From positions 2,666,001-2,730,000 of the forward strand of contig CAWBWT010000002.1 in the NCBI GenBank assembly GCA_963792675.1: a DNA stretch of 64,000 bases. Reading direction: 5' to 3'. Shown here one piece after another: positions 38,268-48,069 of the stretch (positions within the stretch are counted from its first letter, which is position 1; every line of letters begins with the position of its first letter). A program made the position numbers and the translations under genes. The notes under the pieces were generated by a model, which saw nothing but the letters and a program-made list of their open reading frames with translations, was not told the origin of the DNA and searched no databases. The stretch comes from JBBROS01 sp963792675. GTDB lineage: Bacteria; Pseudomonadota; Alphaproteobacteria; Acetobacterales; Acetobacteraceae.

Positions 38268-40239
38268 GATCTCCTGTCCTCGATCCCTACGCCCGGCGAC
38301 GGCTACACCGCCCGCGACATCGAGGTCCTGGAAGGGCTCGAGCCGGTCCGCCGCCGCCCCGGCATGTATATCGGCGGCACCGACGAGGGCGCGTTGCACC
38401 ACCTGGCCGCCGAGATCCTCGACAATGCCATGGACGAGGCGGTGGCCGGGCATGCGACCGCCATCGACGTGCAGCTGGAGACCGGCAACATCCTCAGCGT
38501 GCGCGACAATGGCCGCGGCATCCCGGTCGATCCGCATCCCAAGTTCAAGAATCTCAGCGCGCTGGAGGTGATCCTCACCACGCTGCATTCGGGCGGCAAG
38601 TTCGGTGGCAAGGCCTATGCGACGTCGGGCGGCTTGCACGGCGTCGGCAGCTCGGTGGTGAACGCGCTGTCCGACACGATGCAGGTCGAGGTGGCGCGGG
38701 ACCGGGTGCTGTGGCGGCAGGCCTACGCGCGCGGCAAGCCGACCACGAAGCTGGAGAATGCCGGGCCGATCCATAACCGCCGCGGCACCACCATCCGCTT
38801 CCATCCCGACCCCGAGATCTTCGGCGCCCTGCAGTTCAGCCCGGCGCGGCTCTACAAGCTGTGCCGCTCCAAGGCCTACCTGTTCCGCGGCGTCCGCATC
38901 CGCTGGTCCTGCGACCCCGCCTTGCTCAAGACCGGCGACATCCCGGCCGAGGCGGTGCTGCATTTCCCCGGCGGGCCTGAAGGACAGCCTGGCCGACGAC
39001 ATCGGCGCGGCCGCGCTTGCCTTGCCGGAAATCTGGGCCGGCGAGGCGGACCTGGCGGCAACCCAGGCCGGGCTGGCGGGCGGGCGCGCCGAATGGGCCG
39101 TCGCCTGGCTCGACGAGGGCGAAGGCTTCCTCGACAGCTACTGCAACACCGTGCCGACCGCGCAGGGCGGCACCCACGAGCAGGGGTTCCGTGCGGCGCT
39201 GCTGAAGGGGCTGCGCGGCTGGGGCGAGCAGCGCGGCAACAAGAAAACGGCGCAGATTACCGCCGAGGACGTGCTCGGCCAGATGGCCGCCAAACTGTCG
39301 GCCTTCGTCCGCGACCCGCAATTCCAGGGCCAGACGAAGGAAAAGCTGACCAGCCCCGAGGCGGCCCGCCTGGTCGAGCAGGCGATGCGCGACCGCTTCG
39401 ACCATTGGCTGGCGGGCAACCCGGCCCAGGCCGACAACCTGCTCGCCTTCGTCATCGAGCGGGCCGAGGAGCGGCTGCGGCGCAGGGAAACGAAGGACGT
39501 CAGCCGCAAGTCCGCGACCCGCCGGCTGCGCCTGCCCGGCAAGCTCAGCGACTGCTCGCGCGAAAGCCGCGACGACACCGAGATCTTCCTGGTGGAGGGC
39601 GACAGCGCCGGCGGCTCGGCCAAGCAGGCGCGCAACCGTGAAACGCAGGCGGTACTGCCGCTGCGGGGGAAAATCCTCAACGTGGCGAGCGCGAGCGCGG
39701 ATAAACTGCGGCAGAACCAGGAGCTGAAGGACCTGATCGAGGCGCTCGGCTGCGGCGTCGGCGACCGTTTCGACCGGACGAAGCTGCGCTACGGCCGGGT
39801 CATCATCATGACGGACGCCGACGTGGACGGGGCGCATATCGCCTCGTTGCTGATGACGTTCTTCTACCGCGAGCTGCCGGACCTCGTGAAGCACGGCCAC
39901 GTCTATCTGGCACAGCCGCCGCTGTATCGCCTGGTGCAAGGGGCGAAGTCCGTTTACGCCATGGACGACGCCGACAAGGACCGGCTGATGAAGCGCGAGT
40001 TCAAGGCGAACTCGAAGGTCGAAGTGAGCCGGTTCAAAGGCTTGGGTGAGATGCCTCCCGCGGCACTCAAGGAAACCACGATGGACCCGAAGCGGCGCAC
40101 TTTGCTGCGGGTGGACGTGGCCGCCGAGGACCGGGCGAGCACGAATACGTTGGTGGAAAGCCTGATGGGGCGGCGGCCGGAGCTGCGCTTCCAGTTCATC
40201 CAGGACCGGGCCCGGACGGTCGAAGAGGTCGATGTTTAG
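38262..40239 (+). CDS. parE: DNA topoisomerase IV subunit B, one frame break
   Basis: About 658 residues, the ATPase subunit of topoisomerase IV. GHKL ATPase: IEVLEGLEPVRRRPGMYIGG, EILDNAMDEAVAG, VRDNGRGIPVD, TLHSGGKFGGKAYATSGGLHGVG. Toprim domain: EIFLVEGDSAGGSAKQARNR, TQAVLPLRGKILNV, IIMTDADVDGAHIASLLMTFFYR. C-terminal ANSKVEVSRFKGLGEMPPAALKETTM. The alphaproteobacterial ParE form is indicated by QNQELKDLIEALGCG. One extra base near 38985 breaks the frame. A LexA-type operator covers the start, and no ribosome site is visible at normal spacing. ATG of murQ overlaps its stop. Confidence 0.95.
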
Positions 40240-41167
40240 TGGAACCAAGGGCTCTGCCCTTGACCCGCCAGGGGCGAGCGCCCCTGGACCGGCTCGACTA
40301 CCCTCCACCGAAGGGGTCAGTCCGCGCTACGTGGACATCGAGACCTGGCCGTCCGGCACCGTTCTGGAGGCGATGTTGGAGAATCAGCTCGCTGCCGTGG
40401 CGGCGGTCCGGCCGGCCCTGCCCGCCCTTGAGGCAGCAGCGGAGGCGGCCGTGGTACGGCTGCGTGCGGGGGGACGGCTGGCCTATGCCGGCGCTGGCAC
40501 ATCCGGGCGCATCGCGATCCAGGACGGCGCCGAGCTGCCGCCCACCTTCGACTTCCCGCGTGACCGCCTGCTGCTGTTGATGGCCGGCGGCGACGGCGCG
40601 CTGGTCCGCGCCGCCGAGGGCGCCGAGGATGAACCGTCGGGCCGGGATGCCTCCGATCTAACGGCCGCGGACGTGCTGGTCGGCGTCGCCGCCAGCGGCA
40701 CCACGCCGTATACGATCGGCTGCGTCCGCGTGGCCCGCACGGCCGGCGCGCTGACGATCGGGTTCGCCAACAGTCCGGATGCGCCGCTGCTGGCCGCCGC
40801 CGAGCACGCGGTCCTGCTGCCGACCGGGCCGGAACCGATCGCCGGCTCCACCCGGCTCGGCGCCGGCACCGCGCAGAAGGTGGCGCTGAATCTGTTCAGC
40901 ACGCTGGTGATGACGCGGCTGGGCCGGGTCTATCGCGGGCAGATGGTGGACATGCTGGCGTCCAACGCCAAGCTCCGCCGCCGCGCGGTGCGGATGCTGT
41001 GCGGGCTTGCGGCCACCGATGCCGACACCGCCGCGGTAGCGTTGGAGCAGGCCGGCGGGCGGCTGAAAGTGGCGCTGCTGCTGCTGCGCGGGATGACCGT
41101 CCCGACAGCCGAACGGGCCTTGGCGGAGGCGCAGGGCGACCTGCGACGGCTCGAACGCGAGCGCTGA
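40232..41167 (+). CDS. murQ: N-acetylmuramic acid 6-phosphate etherase
   Basis: A 311-residue SIS-domain enzyme that cleaves the lactyl ether of MurNAc-6-P to GlcNAc-6-P in cell wall recycling. Family marks are SPRYVDIETWP, LAYAGAGTSGRIAIQDGAELPPTF, VGVAASGTTPYTIG, IAGSTRLGAGTAQKVALNLFSTLVM and GRVYRGQMVDMLASNAKL with the C-terminal three-helix part. ATG 40232 overlaps the parE end. The first 27 codons come from a low-complexity GGGCTCTGCCCTTG-type stretch not found in the family, so the N-terminus may be repeat-derived. Confidence 0.88.
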   Translation: MFSGTKGSALDPPGASAPGPARLPSTEGVSPRYVDIETWPSGTVLEAMLENQLAAVAAVRPALPALEAAAEAAVVRLRAGGRLAYAGAGTSGRIAIQDGAELPPTFDFPRDRLLLLMAGGDGALVRAAEGAEDEPSGRDASDLTAADVLVGVAASGTTPYTIGCVRVARTAGALTIGFANSPDAPLLAAAEHAVLLPTGPEPIAGSTRLGAGTAQKVALNLFSTLVMTRLGRVYRGQMVDMLASNAKLRRRAVRMLCGLAATDADTAAVALEQAGGRLKVALLLLRGMTVPTAERALAEAQGDLRRLERER

Positions 41168-41214
41168 CCGCTTTGCCGGTGCAGCCCGCGCCCAATTCGG
41201 CCTAAGCTCCGCCC

Positions 41215-42171
41215 ATGCGCCTGCTGTTGTTGCTGCTGCTGCTGACCCATGCCGCCGTCGCCCAGACCACCTGGCATGGCGCCACCGAATACCCGGCCGC
41301 TTCCATCGCCGGGGAGGGCTTGGCGCATTTCGCGGCGGCGGTCGAGCAACGCACGGCCGGGCAACTCCGGCTCGAGCCGCGTTATGACGGGCCCGACGGG
41401 TTGCGCTCGGCCACGATCCCGGAGGCGGTCGCCGACGGACGCATCGAGGTCGGCGATGCGCTCGGCGGCGCCATCACCGGGCTCGACCCCATCTTTCAGC
41501 TCTCGTCGCTGCCGTTCCTGGCGACCACCGTCGAGGACGCGTGGCGGCTGTACCAGGCTGCCCGCCCCGCCTATATCCGCGCCTTCGCCGAGCACGGCCA
41601 GCGCCTGCTTTATGCGACACCACGACCGGCCAGCGGCATCTGGTCGCGGGCGCCGGTCACCGGCTCGATGTCGCTGCAGGATCTCACGCTGCGCACCTAC
41701 GACGAGGCCGGCGCGCAGGTGTTCCGCGCCGCCGGCGCCCGGCCGGTCGTGGTGCCGATCGCCGACACGGCGCAGCGGCTCGACGATGGCAGCGTGGACG
41801 CCGTGCTGACATCGGGCGACACCGGCGCCGGCGAGCAGCTATGGACCGAGGCCCGGTATTTCCTGGCCATCGGCTACGCGATGCCGTTGTCGTTCACGAC
41901 CGTGTCGGCCGCCGCCTATGAGCGCCTGCCGCCGGAGCAGCGCCTGGCCGTGGACGAGGCCGCGGCCGAGCTCGACGCGGACCAATGGCGCGGCCTGCTC
42001 GACCGGATCGAGCAAACCTACAAAGCCATGCGCCTGCACGGGGTCGAGATCACCGAGCCCGACGCGGGCATGGCGGCGGAATTGGCACTGGCCAGCGCCC
42101 ACGTCACCGAGGAATGGCTCCGCCGCGCCGGGCCCGAGGCGGACGCGGTGCTGAACGCTTACCGAAAGTAG
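41215..42171 (+). CDS. TRAP-type substrate-binding protein (DctP family), orphan
   Basis: A 318-residue periplasmic protein with a signal peptide MRLLLLLLLLTHAAVA and probable cleavage before QTTWHGA. The body is DctP-like: LAHFAAAVEQRTAGQLRLE, EVGDALGGAITGLDPIFQLSSLPF, SMSLQDLTLRTYDEAGAQVFRAAGARPV and the conserved SVDAVLTSGDTGAG region. Such proteins capture organic acids or similar ligands for a TRAP membrane permease. No DctQ or DctM partner is adjacent, so the permease must lie elsewhere or the protein has another role. Ligand unknown. Confidence 0.8.
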   Translation: MRLLLLLLLLTHAAVAQTTWHGATEYPAASIAGEGLAHFAAAVEQRTAGQLRLEPRYDGPDGLRSATIPEAVADGRIEVGDALGGAITGLDPIFQLSSLPFLATTVEDAWRLYQAARPAYIRAFAEHGQRLLYATPRPASGIWSRAPVTGSMSLQDLTLRTYDEAGAQVFRAAGARPVVVPIADTAQRLDDGSVDAVLTSGDTGAGEQLWTEARYFLAIGYAMPLSFTTVSAAAYERLPPEQRLAVDEAAAELDADQWRGLLDRIEQTYKAMRLHGVEITEPDAGMAAELALASAHVTEEWLRRAGPEADAVLNAYRK

Positions 42172-42198
42172 CCGCCTCGCCCTCCCCACCCTCCTCGT

Positions 42199-42323
42199 CG
42201 TCATGGTCGGGCTTGACCCGACCATCCACGCGGTTCGTTTGCCTCGGACGAAAGTTCCTGCCCTCGGCGGGATGGCTTGACGATCGAACCGCGTGGATCC
42301 TCGGATCAAGTCCGAGGATGACG
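42199..42323. repeat. Paired palindromic repeat element (BIME-like), copy 2
   Basis: Left arm CGTCATGGTCGGGCTTGACC and on to CCATCCACGCGGTTCG; right arm, on the opposite strand, CGTCATCCTCGGACTTGATC and on to GGATCCACGCGGTTCG. The arms are inverted, each is a palindrome, and ATCCACGCGGTTCG pairs with CGAACCGCGTGGAT across the middle. Same architecture as 19804-19935. Confidence 0.88.
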
Positions 42324-42326
42324 TAA

Positions 42327-42388
42327 GTGGCCGTCGATTGACGACGCCCGTGGCCGTCGATCGACGACGCAGGGAGCCGTCGATCTAC
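42327..42388. repeat. 23-bp tandem repeat, about 2.7 copies
   Basis: GTGGCCGTCGATTGACGACG (42327 on) is followed by a near-copy from 42350 and a truncated one from 42373 (GGAGCCGTCGATCTACC) that runs into the aldehyde dehydrogenase stop codon. It directly abuts the paired palindrome. Confidence 0.75.
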
Positions 42389-43818
42389 CCCGCTGCTTGG
42401 GTGACGAACTTGATGTTGAGATAGCTCTCGATCGCTTCCGAACCGCCCTCGGAGCCGCTGCCGCTGTCTTTGATGCCGCCGAACGGCACCTCCGGCAGCG
42501 CCAAGCCGATGTGATTGATCGTCATCATCCCGGCCTCGACCCCGGCCGAGATCGCCGCCGCGCTCTTGGTCGAGCGGGTGAAGGCGTAGCTGGCGAGGCC
42601 GTACGGCAGCCTGTTCGCTTCCTCGACCACGTCCTCCATGCCGCGGAACGGCGCGATCACGGCGAGCGGGCCGAACGGCTCTTCGTTCATCACCCGCATC
42701 TCCTTGTTGACGCCGGTCATCACCGTCGGCTCGAAGAAGTTGCCCTTGTTGCCGATCCGCTTGCCGCCGGTGCGCACCTCGGCGCCCTTGCCCACGGCGT
42801 CGGCGATCAGCCCTTCCATCGCGGTGATGCGGCGCGGGTTGGCGAGCGGCCCCATCTGCGTGCCCTTCTCCATGCCGTCACCGACCTTGAGGCCCTTGGC
42901 ATAGGTGGTGAACCCGTCGACGAACTCGTCGAACACCTTTTCCTGCACCAGGAACCGGGTCGGGCTGACGCACACTTGTCCGGCGTTGCGGAACTTCGCC
43001 GCGGCGAGCTGCTTGGTCGCGGCCGCAAGGTCCGCGTCGTCGAACACGATCGCCGGGGCGTGCCCGCCCAGCTCCATCGTCGCCCGCTTCATGTGCAGCC
43101 CAGCCAGCGCGGCAAGCTGCTTTCCAACCGGCGTCGAGCCAGTGAACGAGATCTTGCGGATCACCGGATGCGGAATGAGGTACTCGGAAATCTCCGCTGG
43201 CACCCCGAACACCAGCTGCACCACGCCCGGCGGCAGCCCGGCGTCGACGAAGCAGCGCACCAGCTCGGCGCAGGAGGCCGGGGTCTCCTCAGGCCCCTTG
43301 ACGATGATGCTGCAGCCGGCCGCGAGCGCGATGGCGATCTTGCGGTTGGCTTGGTTGATCGGGAAGTTCCACGGCGTGAACGCCGCCACAGGACCAACCG
43401 GCTCCCGTAGGCTCATCTGGTAGACGCCCTCGGCCCGGGCCGGGATCAGCCGGCCGTAGACCCGGCGGGCTTCCTCGGCGAACCAGTCGATCACGTCGGC
43501 GCCGGCCATCGCCTCCATCTTGGCCTCCGGCAGCGGCTTGCCCTGCTCCAAGGTCATCAGCGTGGCGATGTCGTCGGCCCGGCTGCGCAGCAGGTCGGCG
43601 GCGCGGCGCAGCAGCTTCGAGCGCTCGAACGCCGACACCTTGCGCCATTGCGCAAAGCCCCGCGAGGTTGCCTCCAGCGCCCGGTCCAGATCGTCGGTGC
43701 CGGCGTGGGACAGGAGGCCGTTCACATCGCCGGTCGCCGGGTTCATCACCTCGAGCGTCTTGCCGGACGCGCTCTTGGTCCACTCGCCGTCGATATGCAA
43801 CAGAACATCAGGGTACAT
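42385..43818 (-). CDS. NAD(P)-dependent aldehyde dehydrogenase, succinate-semialdehyde dehydrogenase-like
   Basis: A 477-residue aldehyde dehydrogenase. PWNFPINQANRKIAIALAAGC, FTGSTPVGKQLAALAG, the catalytic Glu in ATMELGGHAPAIVFDDAD, the catalytic Cys in FRNAGQVCVSPTRFLVQ and NEEPFGPLAVIAPF are clear. Overall form and the LIPARAEGVYQMSLREPVGPV stretch suit the GabD/succinate-semialdehyde group, but the exact aldehyde cannot be fixed. ATG 43818 starts MYPDVLLHIDGEW. It is divergent from an aminotransferase across 77 bases, which could pair them in amino-acid or amine breakdown. Confidence 0.85.
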   Translation of the reverse strand: MYPDVLLHIDGEWTKSASGKTLEVMNPATGDVNGLLSHAGTDDLDRALEATSRGFAQWRKVSAFERSKLLRRAADLLRSRADDIATLMTLEQGKPLPEAKMEAMAGADVIDWFAEEARRVYGRLIPARAEGVYQMSLREPVGPVAAFTPWNFPINQANRKIAIALAAGCSIIVKGPEETPASCAELVRCFVDAGLPPGVVQLVFGVPAEISEYLIPHPVIRKISFTGSTPVGKQLAALAGLHMKRATMELGGHAPAIVFDDADLAAATKQLAAAKFRNAGQVCVSPTRFLVQEKVFDEFVDGFTTYAKGLKVGDGMEKGTQMGPLANPRRITAMEGLIADAVGKGAEVRTGGKRIGNKGNFFEPTVMTGVNKEMRVMNEEPFGPLAVIAPFRGMEDVVEEANRLPYGLASYAFTRSTKSAAAISAGVEAGMMTINHIGLALPEVPFGGIKDSGSGSEGGSEAIESYLNIKFVTQAAG

Positions 43819-43895
43819 GCTTTTTCTTCCCGTGCAGCGTTGTCCCAATATGCGCCCGCCCGGCCGAACGGTCGAGCCACAGCACGGAGACCGCA

Positions 43896-45092
43896 TTGCC
43901 CCGCACCAACCCGCTCGTCGCTGCCATCGAAGTGCCGCCCATCCCCGAAGCCCATGCCTGGGCGCGCCGCTACGACGGGCGGCACGGTCCGCTGCTCGAC
44001 CTGTGCCAGGCCGTGCCGGGCTATCCGCCGCACCCGGCCATGCTGGAGCACGCCGCGGCAACGGCGGCCGACCCGGTCAATGCCCGCTACGGCCTGATCA
44101 ACGGTGACCTCCCGCTGCGGGAAACCTACGCCGCGGACCTGCAGCGGTGCTATGGCGGGACGGTCGAGCCGGACCAGGTGGCGATCACCGCCGGCTGCAA
44201 CCAGGCCTTCTTCCTCGCCATGCTCACCTTGGCCGAGCGGGGCGACAACGTCCTGCTGCCGCTGCCGTGGTTCTGGAACCACCAGCAGACCTGCGCCATG
44301 CTGGGCATCGAGCCGCGTGCCCTGCCCTGCGACGCCGCAGCGGCCTTCGTGCCGGACCCCGGCGACGCCGCCCGGCTAATCGACGAGCGGACCCGGGCCA
44401 TCGTGCTGATCACGCCCAACAACCCGACCGGCGCCGTCTATTCGCCGGATGTCATCGCCGGCTTCCACGCCCTGTGCATCGCGCGCGGCATTACCTTGAT
44501 CCTGGACGAGACCTACCGCGACTTCCTGCCCGATGGGCAGATCCGGGCGCACGACCTGTTTGCCGATGCCGATTGGCCCGCGAATCTCGTGCAGCTGTAC
44601 AGTTTCAGCAAGGCGTTCTGCGTGCCGGGCCACCGTCTGGGTGCGATAACCGCGGATGCCGGGTTGATCCAAACGTTCATGAAAGTGCTGGACTGCCTGC
44701 ACATCTGCCCGCAGCGAGGCGGCCAGGCGGCGCTCACTTGGGCGATCCCGGCCTTGGCTGATTGGCGCGCCGGCAACCGCGCCGAGATCAACCGCCGCGC
44801 GGCCGCCGTGAGCAGCGAGTTCCAGCATCTCGAAGGCTGGCGGGTAGAGTCGCTCGGCGCATACTTCGCGTATGTCCGGCACCCATTCAGCGGCCTGACG
44901 TCGGCCGTGGTGGCCGAACAACTCGCGTCCCGCCTCGGCGCCGTCGGCTTGCCGGGATCGGCGTTCGGCCACGGTCAGAACGGTCATCTCCGCCTGGCAT
45001 TCGCCAACGCGGACGCGCCCAGCATCACCGACCTCGCGCACCGTCTTGCGTCGGCGGCGGTGACACTCGGCGACGATATCCCTGTTCTTTAA
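43896..45092 (+). CDS. Class I/II PLP-dependent aminotransferase
   Basis: A 398-residue fold-type I aminotransferase. Substrate-side and PLP motifs: NARYGLINGDLPLRETYAADL, ITAGCNQAFFLAML, IVLITPNNPTGAVYSP, TLILDETYRDFLP and the PLP Lys in VQLYSFSKAFCVPGHRLGA. Specificity is not visible. TTG 43896 is taken as start because GGAG lies 6 bases before and the family fold begins soon after; no ATG fits. The divergent aldehyde dehydrogenase suggests a joint catabolic role. Confidence 0.85.
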   Translation: MPRTNPLVAAIEVPPIPEAHAWARRYDGRHGPLLDLCQAVPGYPPHPAMLEHAAATAADPVNARYGLINGDLPLRETYAADLQRCYGGTVEPDQVAITAGCNQAFFLAMLTLAERGDNVLLPLPWFWNHQQTCAMLGIEPRALPCDAAAAFVPDPGDAARLIDERTRAIVLITPNNPTGAVYSPDVIAGFHALCIARGITLILDETYRDFLPDGQIRAHDLFADADWPANLVQLYSFSKAFCVPGHRLGAITADAGLIQTFMKVLDCLHICPQRGGQAALTWAIPALADWRAGNRAEINRRAAAVSSEFQHLEGWRVESLGAYFAYVRHPFSGLTSAVVAEQLASRLGAVGLPGSAFGHGQNGHLRLAFANADAPSITDLAHRLASAAVTLGDDIPVL

Positions 45093-45145
45093 GCGGAACT
45101 AGGGAAATTGTCGGCTCGACCCTTGCCGCGGGCGCTGCCCGGCAC

Positions 45146-45724
45146 ATGATGCTAAAGATGATGACAAGCGAGATCGGCCGGCCGCTTAGCAGAACCGTTG
45201 CCACGGCGGGACGCCCGCAGCCGGATGTGACGCGAGCGAACAGTTCTGAAGCAGTCCGAGCGCGGATCGCCTCGTACGGTATCATGCACACCGCGCGGGA
45301 AGCGACGTTCGACCGGCTGGTGTTCACCACCGCGCAGATCTTCCGGGTGCCGATCGCGCTGATCGCGCTGATCGCCGAGAGCGGGTTTTGGCTCAAGGCT
45401 CAGGTCGGACTCGATATGTCCGAGCTTCCGGCCGGCGCCGGGCTGCAGGCCGTGATCGACCACGATGACGTGCTCGTGGTGGAGGACGCCACCCGCGACC
45501 TGCGTTTCGCCGGCAGTCCGTTGGTCGCCGCGCCGCCCCGCTGCCGGTTCATGGCCGGTGCGCCGCTCGTCAGTCCCGACGGGTTGCGGGTCGGTTGCCT
45601 CTGCGTGATGGATCGGACGTCCAGGCCGCTGCTCGGCAAGCAAGTCTGGCAGCTTGGCCAGTTGGCCCGCAGCGTGGTCGGCATCCTGGAAGGCCGCCTG
45701 CCGGCGTCGGTCGACTACCCTTGA
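45146..45724 (+). CDS. Stand-alone GAF-domain protein
   Basis: A protein of up to 192 residues that is essentially one GAF domain: TFDRLVFTTAQIFRVPIALIALIAESGFWLKAQVGLDMSELPAG, VLVVEDATRDLRFAGSPLV and FMAGAPLVSPDGLRVGCLCVMD. Such domains sense small molecules or redox state; no output domain is attached, so it may act on a partner. ATGs at 45146, 45149, 45158 and 45161 are all in frame and the true start is unsure. It is convergent with recQ. Confidence 0.78.
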   Translation: MMLKMMTSEIGRPLSRTVATAGRPQPDVTRANSSEAVRARIASYGIMHTAREATFDRLVFTTAQIFRVPIALIALIAESGFWLKAQVGLDMSELPAGAGLQAVIDHDDVLVVEDATRDLRFAGSPLVAAPPRCRFMAGAPLVSPDGLRVGCLCVMDRTSRPLLGKQVWQLGQLARSVVGILEGRLPASVDYP

Positions 45725-45737
45725 AGCAGACCAAGCG

Positions 45738-47556
45738 TCAGGCACTGCGGACGATGCGCAGCACCGCTTCGCCGTAACGATCCAGCTTCGAAGCGCCGAC
45801 GCCGCGAAGCTCGCCGAGGGCCTGGAGATTGGCCGGCCGCACGGCCGCGATCTCCCGCAGCACGCTGTCGTGGAAGATGACATAGGGCGGCACGCCTTGG
45901 AGGCGCGCTTCCGCGGACCGCCATTCCCGCAGCGCCTCGAAGCCGGCATCGTTGGGCGCCCCCGGCGCCGACCCGGCAGCAAGCGGCACACGGCTCGTCC
46001 GGCTGCGCTTCGGCCGGTCCGGCTCGTCGCGCAGCATCACCGGTTGCTCGCTGCGCAGGATCGGCCGGGCCACATCCTGCACCAGCTCGAGGCTGGCGAA
46101 CTCGCCGCTTGCCGTGCGGAGCGCGCCGCGGGCCAGCAGCTGCCGGATCACGCCGCGCCAGAAACTCTCGGGCTGGTCGGCGCCCACGCCCCAGGTCGGC
46201 AGCCGGTCATGGCCGTGCTTCTCCACCATCGGCGTCTTCTGGCCACGCAGCACGCTGATGATGTGCATCGCCCCGAACATCTGCCCGGTGCGGTAGATCG
46301 CCGACAGCACCTTCTGCGCCGCCACCGTGCCGTCGAATGTCGCCACCGGGCTGCGGCAATTGTCGCAGTGGCCGCAATCCTGCCCAAGCTCCTCGCCGAA
46401 GCAGCGCAGCAGGGCGCGGGTGCGGCAGGCGGTGGTCTCGGTGAGCTGGATCATCATCTCCAGCCGCTCCCGCATCACCCGCCGCTGCGCCTCGGGCGCC
46501 GTGCTTTGGGACAACCAATGCCGGGCTCGGGCGATGTCCTCGCCGCCATACAGCAGCAGCGTGTCAGACGCCTCCCCGTCACGCCCGGCGCGCCCGATCT
46601 GCTGGTAGTAGGCTTCAGGGCTGTCGGGCATGTCCAGATGCGCGACGAAGCGCACGTCGGGCCGATCGATGCCCATGCCAAAGGCGATGGTCGCAACCAT
46701 CACCACCGGCTCGCCACCGCGGAACCGTGTCAACGCCACCCGCTTTTCCATCGGTGACAACCCGGCATGAAACGGCGTCGCCAGGACGCCCCGGCCGCTG
46801 AGCCGCTCGGCGATCCGCTCGGTCTTGTTGCGGCTGCCGCAATAGACGATCCCGGCCTGCTGCGGGTGCTTGGCCACGAGTTCGAGCAATTCGGCGGTTT
46901 CGCCCTGCTTGGCCTGCGCGGCGATGTTGAGGTTGGCGCGATGGAAGCTCGCGGTGAACACGGCGGCGTCCGGCATGTCCAGCGCGGCCAGGATGTCGGC
47001 CCGGGTGCGCGGGTCGGCGGTGGCCGTCAACGCGATCCGCGGCACGCCCGGGAAAGCGCTGCGCCAGTTGCGCCAGGCCGCGGTACTCGGGGCGGAACTC
47101 GTGGCCCCAGGCGCTGACGCAATGCGCCTCGTCGATGGCGAGCAGCGCCACGCGGCGGCGTTGGAGCCGCTCGAGCGTGCCCGACATCAGCAGCCGCTCC
47201 GGCGACACGTACAGGAGGTCGAGCCGTCCGGCGTCGAGCAGCCCGGCGACTTCGCGCGCCATGTTCGGCTCGACCTCGCTATGCAGCGCACCGGCGGCGA
47301 CGCCGAGCTGCCGCAGGGCTGCAACCTGGTCGTCCATCAAGGCAATCAGCGGCGATACGACAATGGCCGTTCCGGGCAGGCAAACTGCCGGCACTTGGTA
47401 GCACAGGCTCTTGCCGCCACCGGTCGGCATCAGCACCAGGGCGTCGCCGCCGGCCATCACCTGGCCGATCGCCGCCTCCTGCAAACCGCGGAACGCCGGG
47501 TAGCCGAACACGCGGCGCAGCACCTCGTGCGGCGGACTCAGGGCGTCGGCGTGCAT
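45738..47556 (-). CDS. recQ: ATP-dependent DNA helicase RecQ, one frame break
   Basis: About 605 residues, a 3'-5' helicase in recombination and replication repair. Walker A VLMPTGGGKSLCYQVPA, PLIALMDDQV, DEAH box LAIDEAHCVSAWGHEFRPEY, then (after one indel near 47050) RIALTATADP, motif V-VI ATIAFGMGIDRPDVRFV and QQIGRAGRDG, the zinc site with GHCDNC, the winged helix and a C-terminal HRDC domain (LQGVPPYVIFHDSVLREIA). ATG 47556 (MHADALSPPHEVL) is chosen over an upstream Met that falls in the neighbour gene. Confidence 0.94.
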
Positions 47557-47572
47557 GGCCGGGCCCTCCCCA

Positions 47573-47998
47573 TCAGGAGGCGAAGCTGACCTCCACTCGG
47601 CGGCTTTCGAACGCCGGGTCGGCGTCGGTCGCACCGCGCGGGCGGACGACGATGCGCTGCCGGCTCACGCCGCGGGTCGCCAAGGCATCGGCCACGATCT
47701 GTGCCCGCAACATCGACAGCGTCTGGTTGGTGGCGGGCGTGCCGATGCTGGTCGCGTAGCCCTCGACCACCACCGTACGGGCTGGGTTGGCTGCCGCGTC
47801 ACGAGCGACCTGATCGATCGCCTCGTTCGCGCCATCGTCGAGGTCGGCCGAGTTGGCGGTGAAGAACACGACCGACCTCGGCGGGGCGTTGACCATGGAG
47901 CGGGTCATGCAGCCGGGCGCCCCGAGCAGCACCGCCCCAAGCAGCAGCGGCCCAAGGAGCACGCGGCGGGGCATGGCGAAGACGGCGCGATCGGGCAC
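47573..47998 (-). CDS. OmpA-family lipoprotein
   Basis: A small protein of about 141 residues: signal sequence with a lipobox-like LLGAPGC, then an OmpA_C-like peptidoglycan-binding domain: VVFFTANSADLDDGANEAIDQVAR, VVVEGYATSIGT, NQTLSMLRAQIVADALATRGV and ESRRVEVSF (the usual NRR is SRR here). GTG 47998 has AGGAG seven bases before it; ATG 47974 is the alternative. It lies 72 bases downstream of cydC and just upstream of recQ. Confidence 0.8.
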   Translation of the reverse strand: MPDRAVFAMPRRVLLGPLLLGAVLLGAPGCMTRSMVNAPPRSVVFFTANSADLDDGANEAIDQVARDAAANPARTVVVEGYATSIGTPATNQTLSMLRAQIVADALATRGVSRQRIVVRPRGATDADPAFESRRVEVSFAS

Positions 47999-48069
47999 GA
48001 AACAACTCCTGGGTGGGTGTCGGCGGACACTCGGGGGTGCGGCCAGCGTCGTCAATCGGTTTCGCTTCC

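Noticed and set aside
45095..45120. GGAAC-N17-CGAC before the GAF gene as a second EcfG promoter
   Set aside because: Only two of four bases match the CGTT -10 element; too weak without data.
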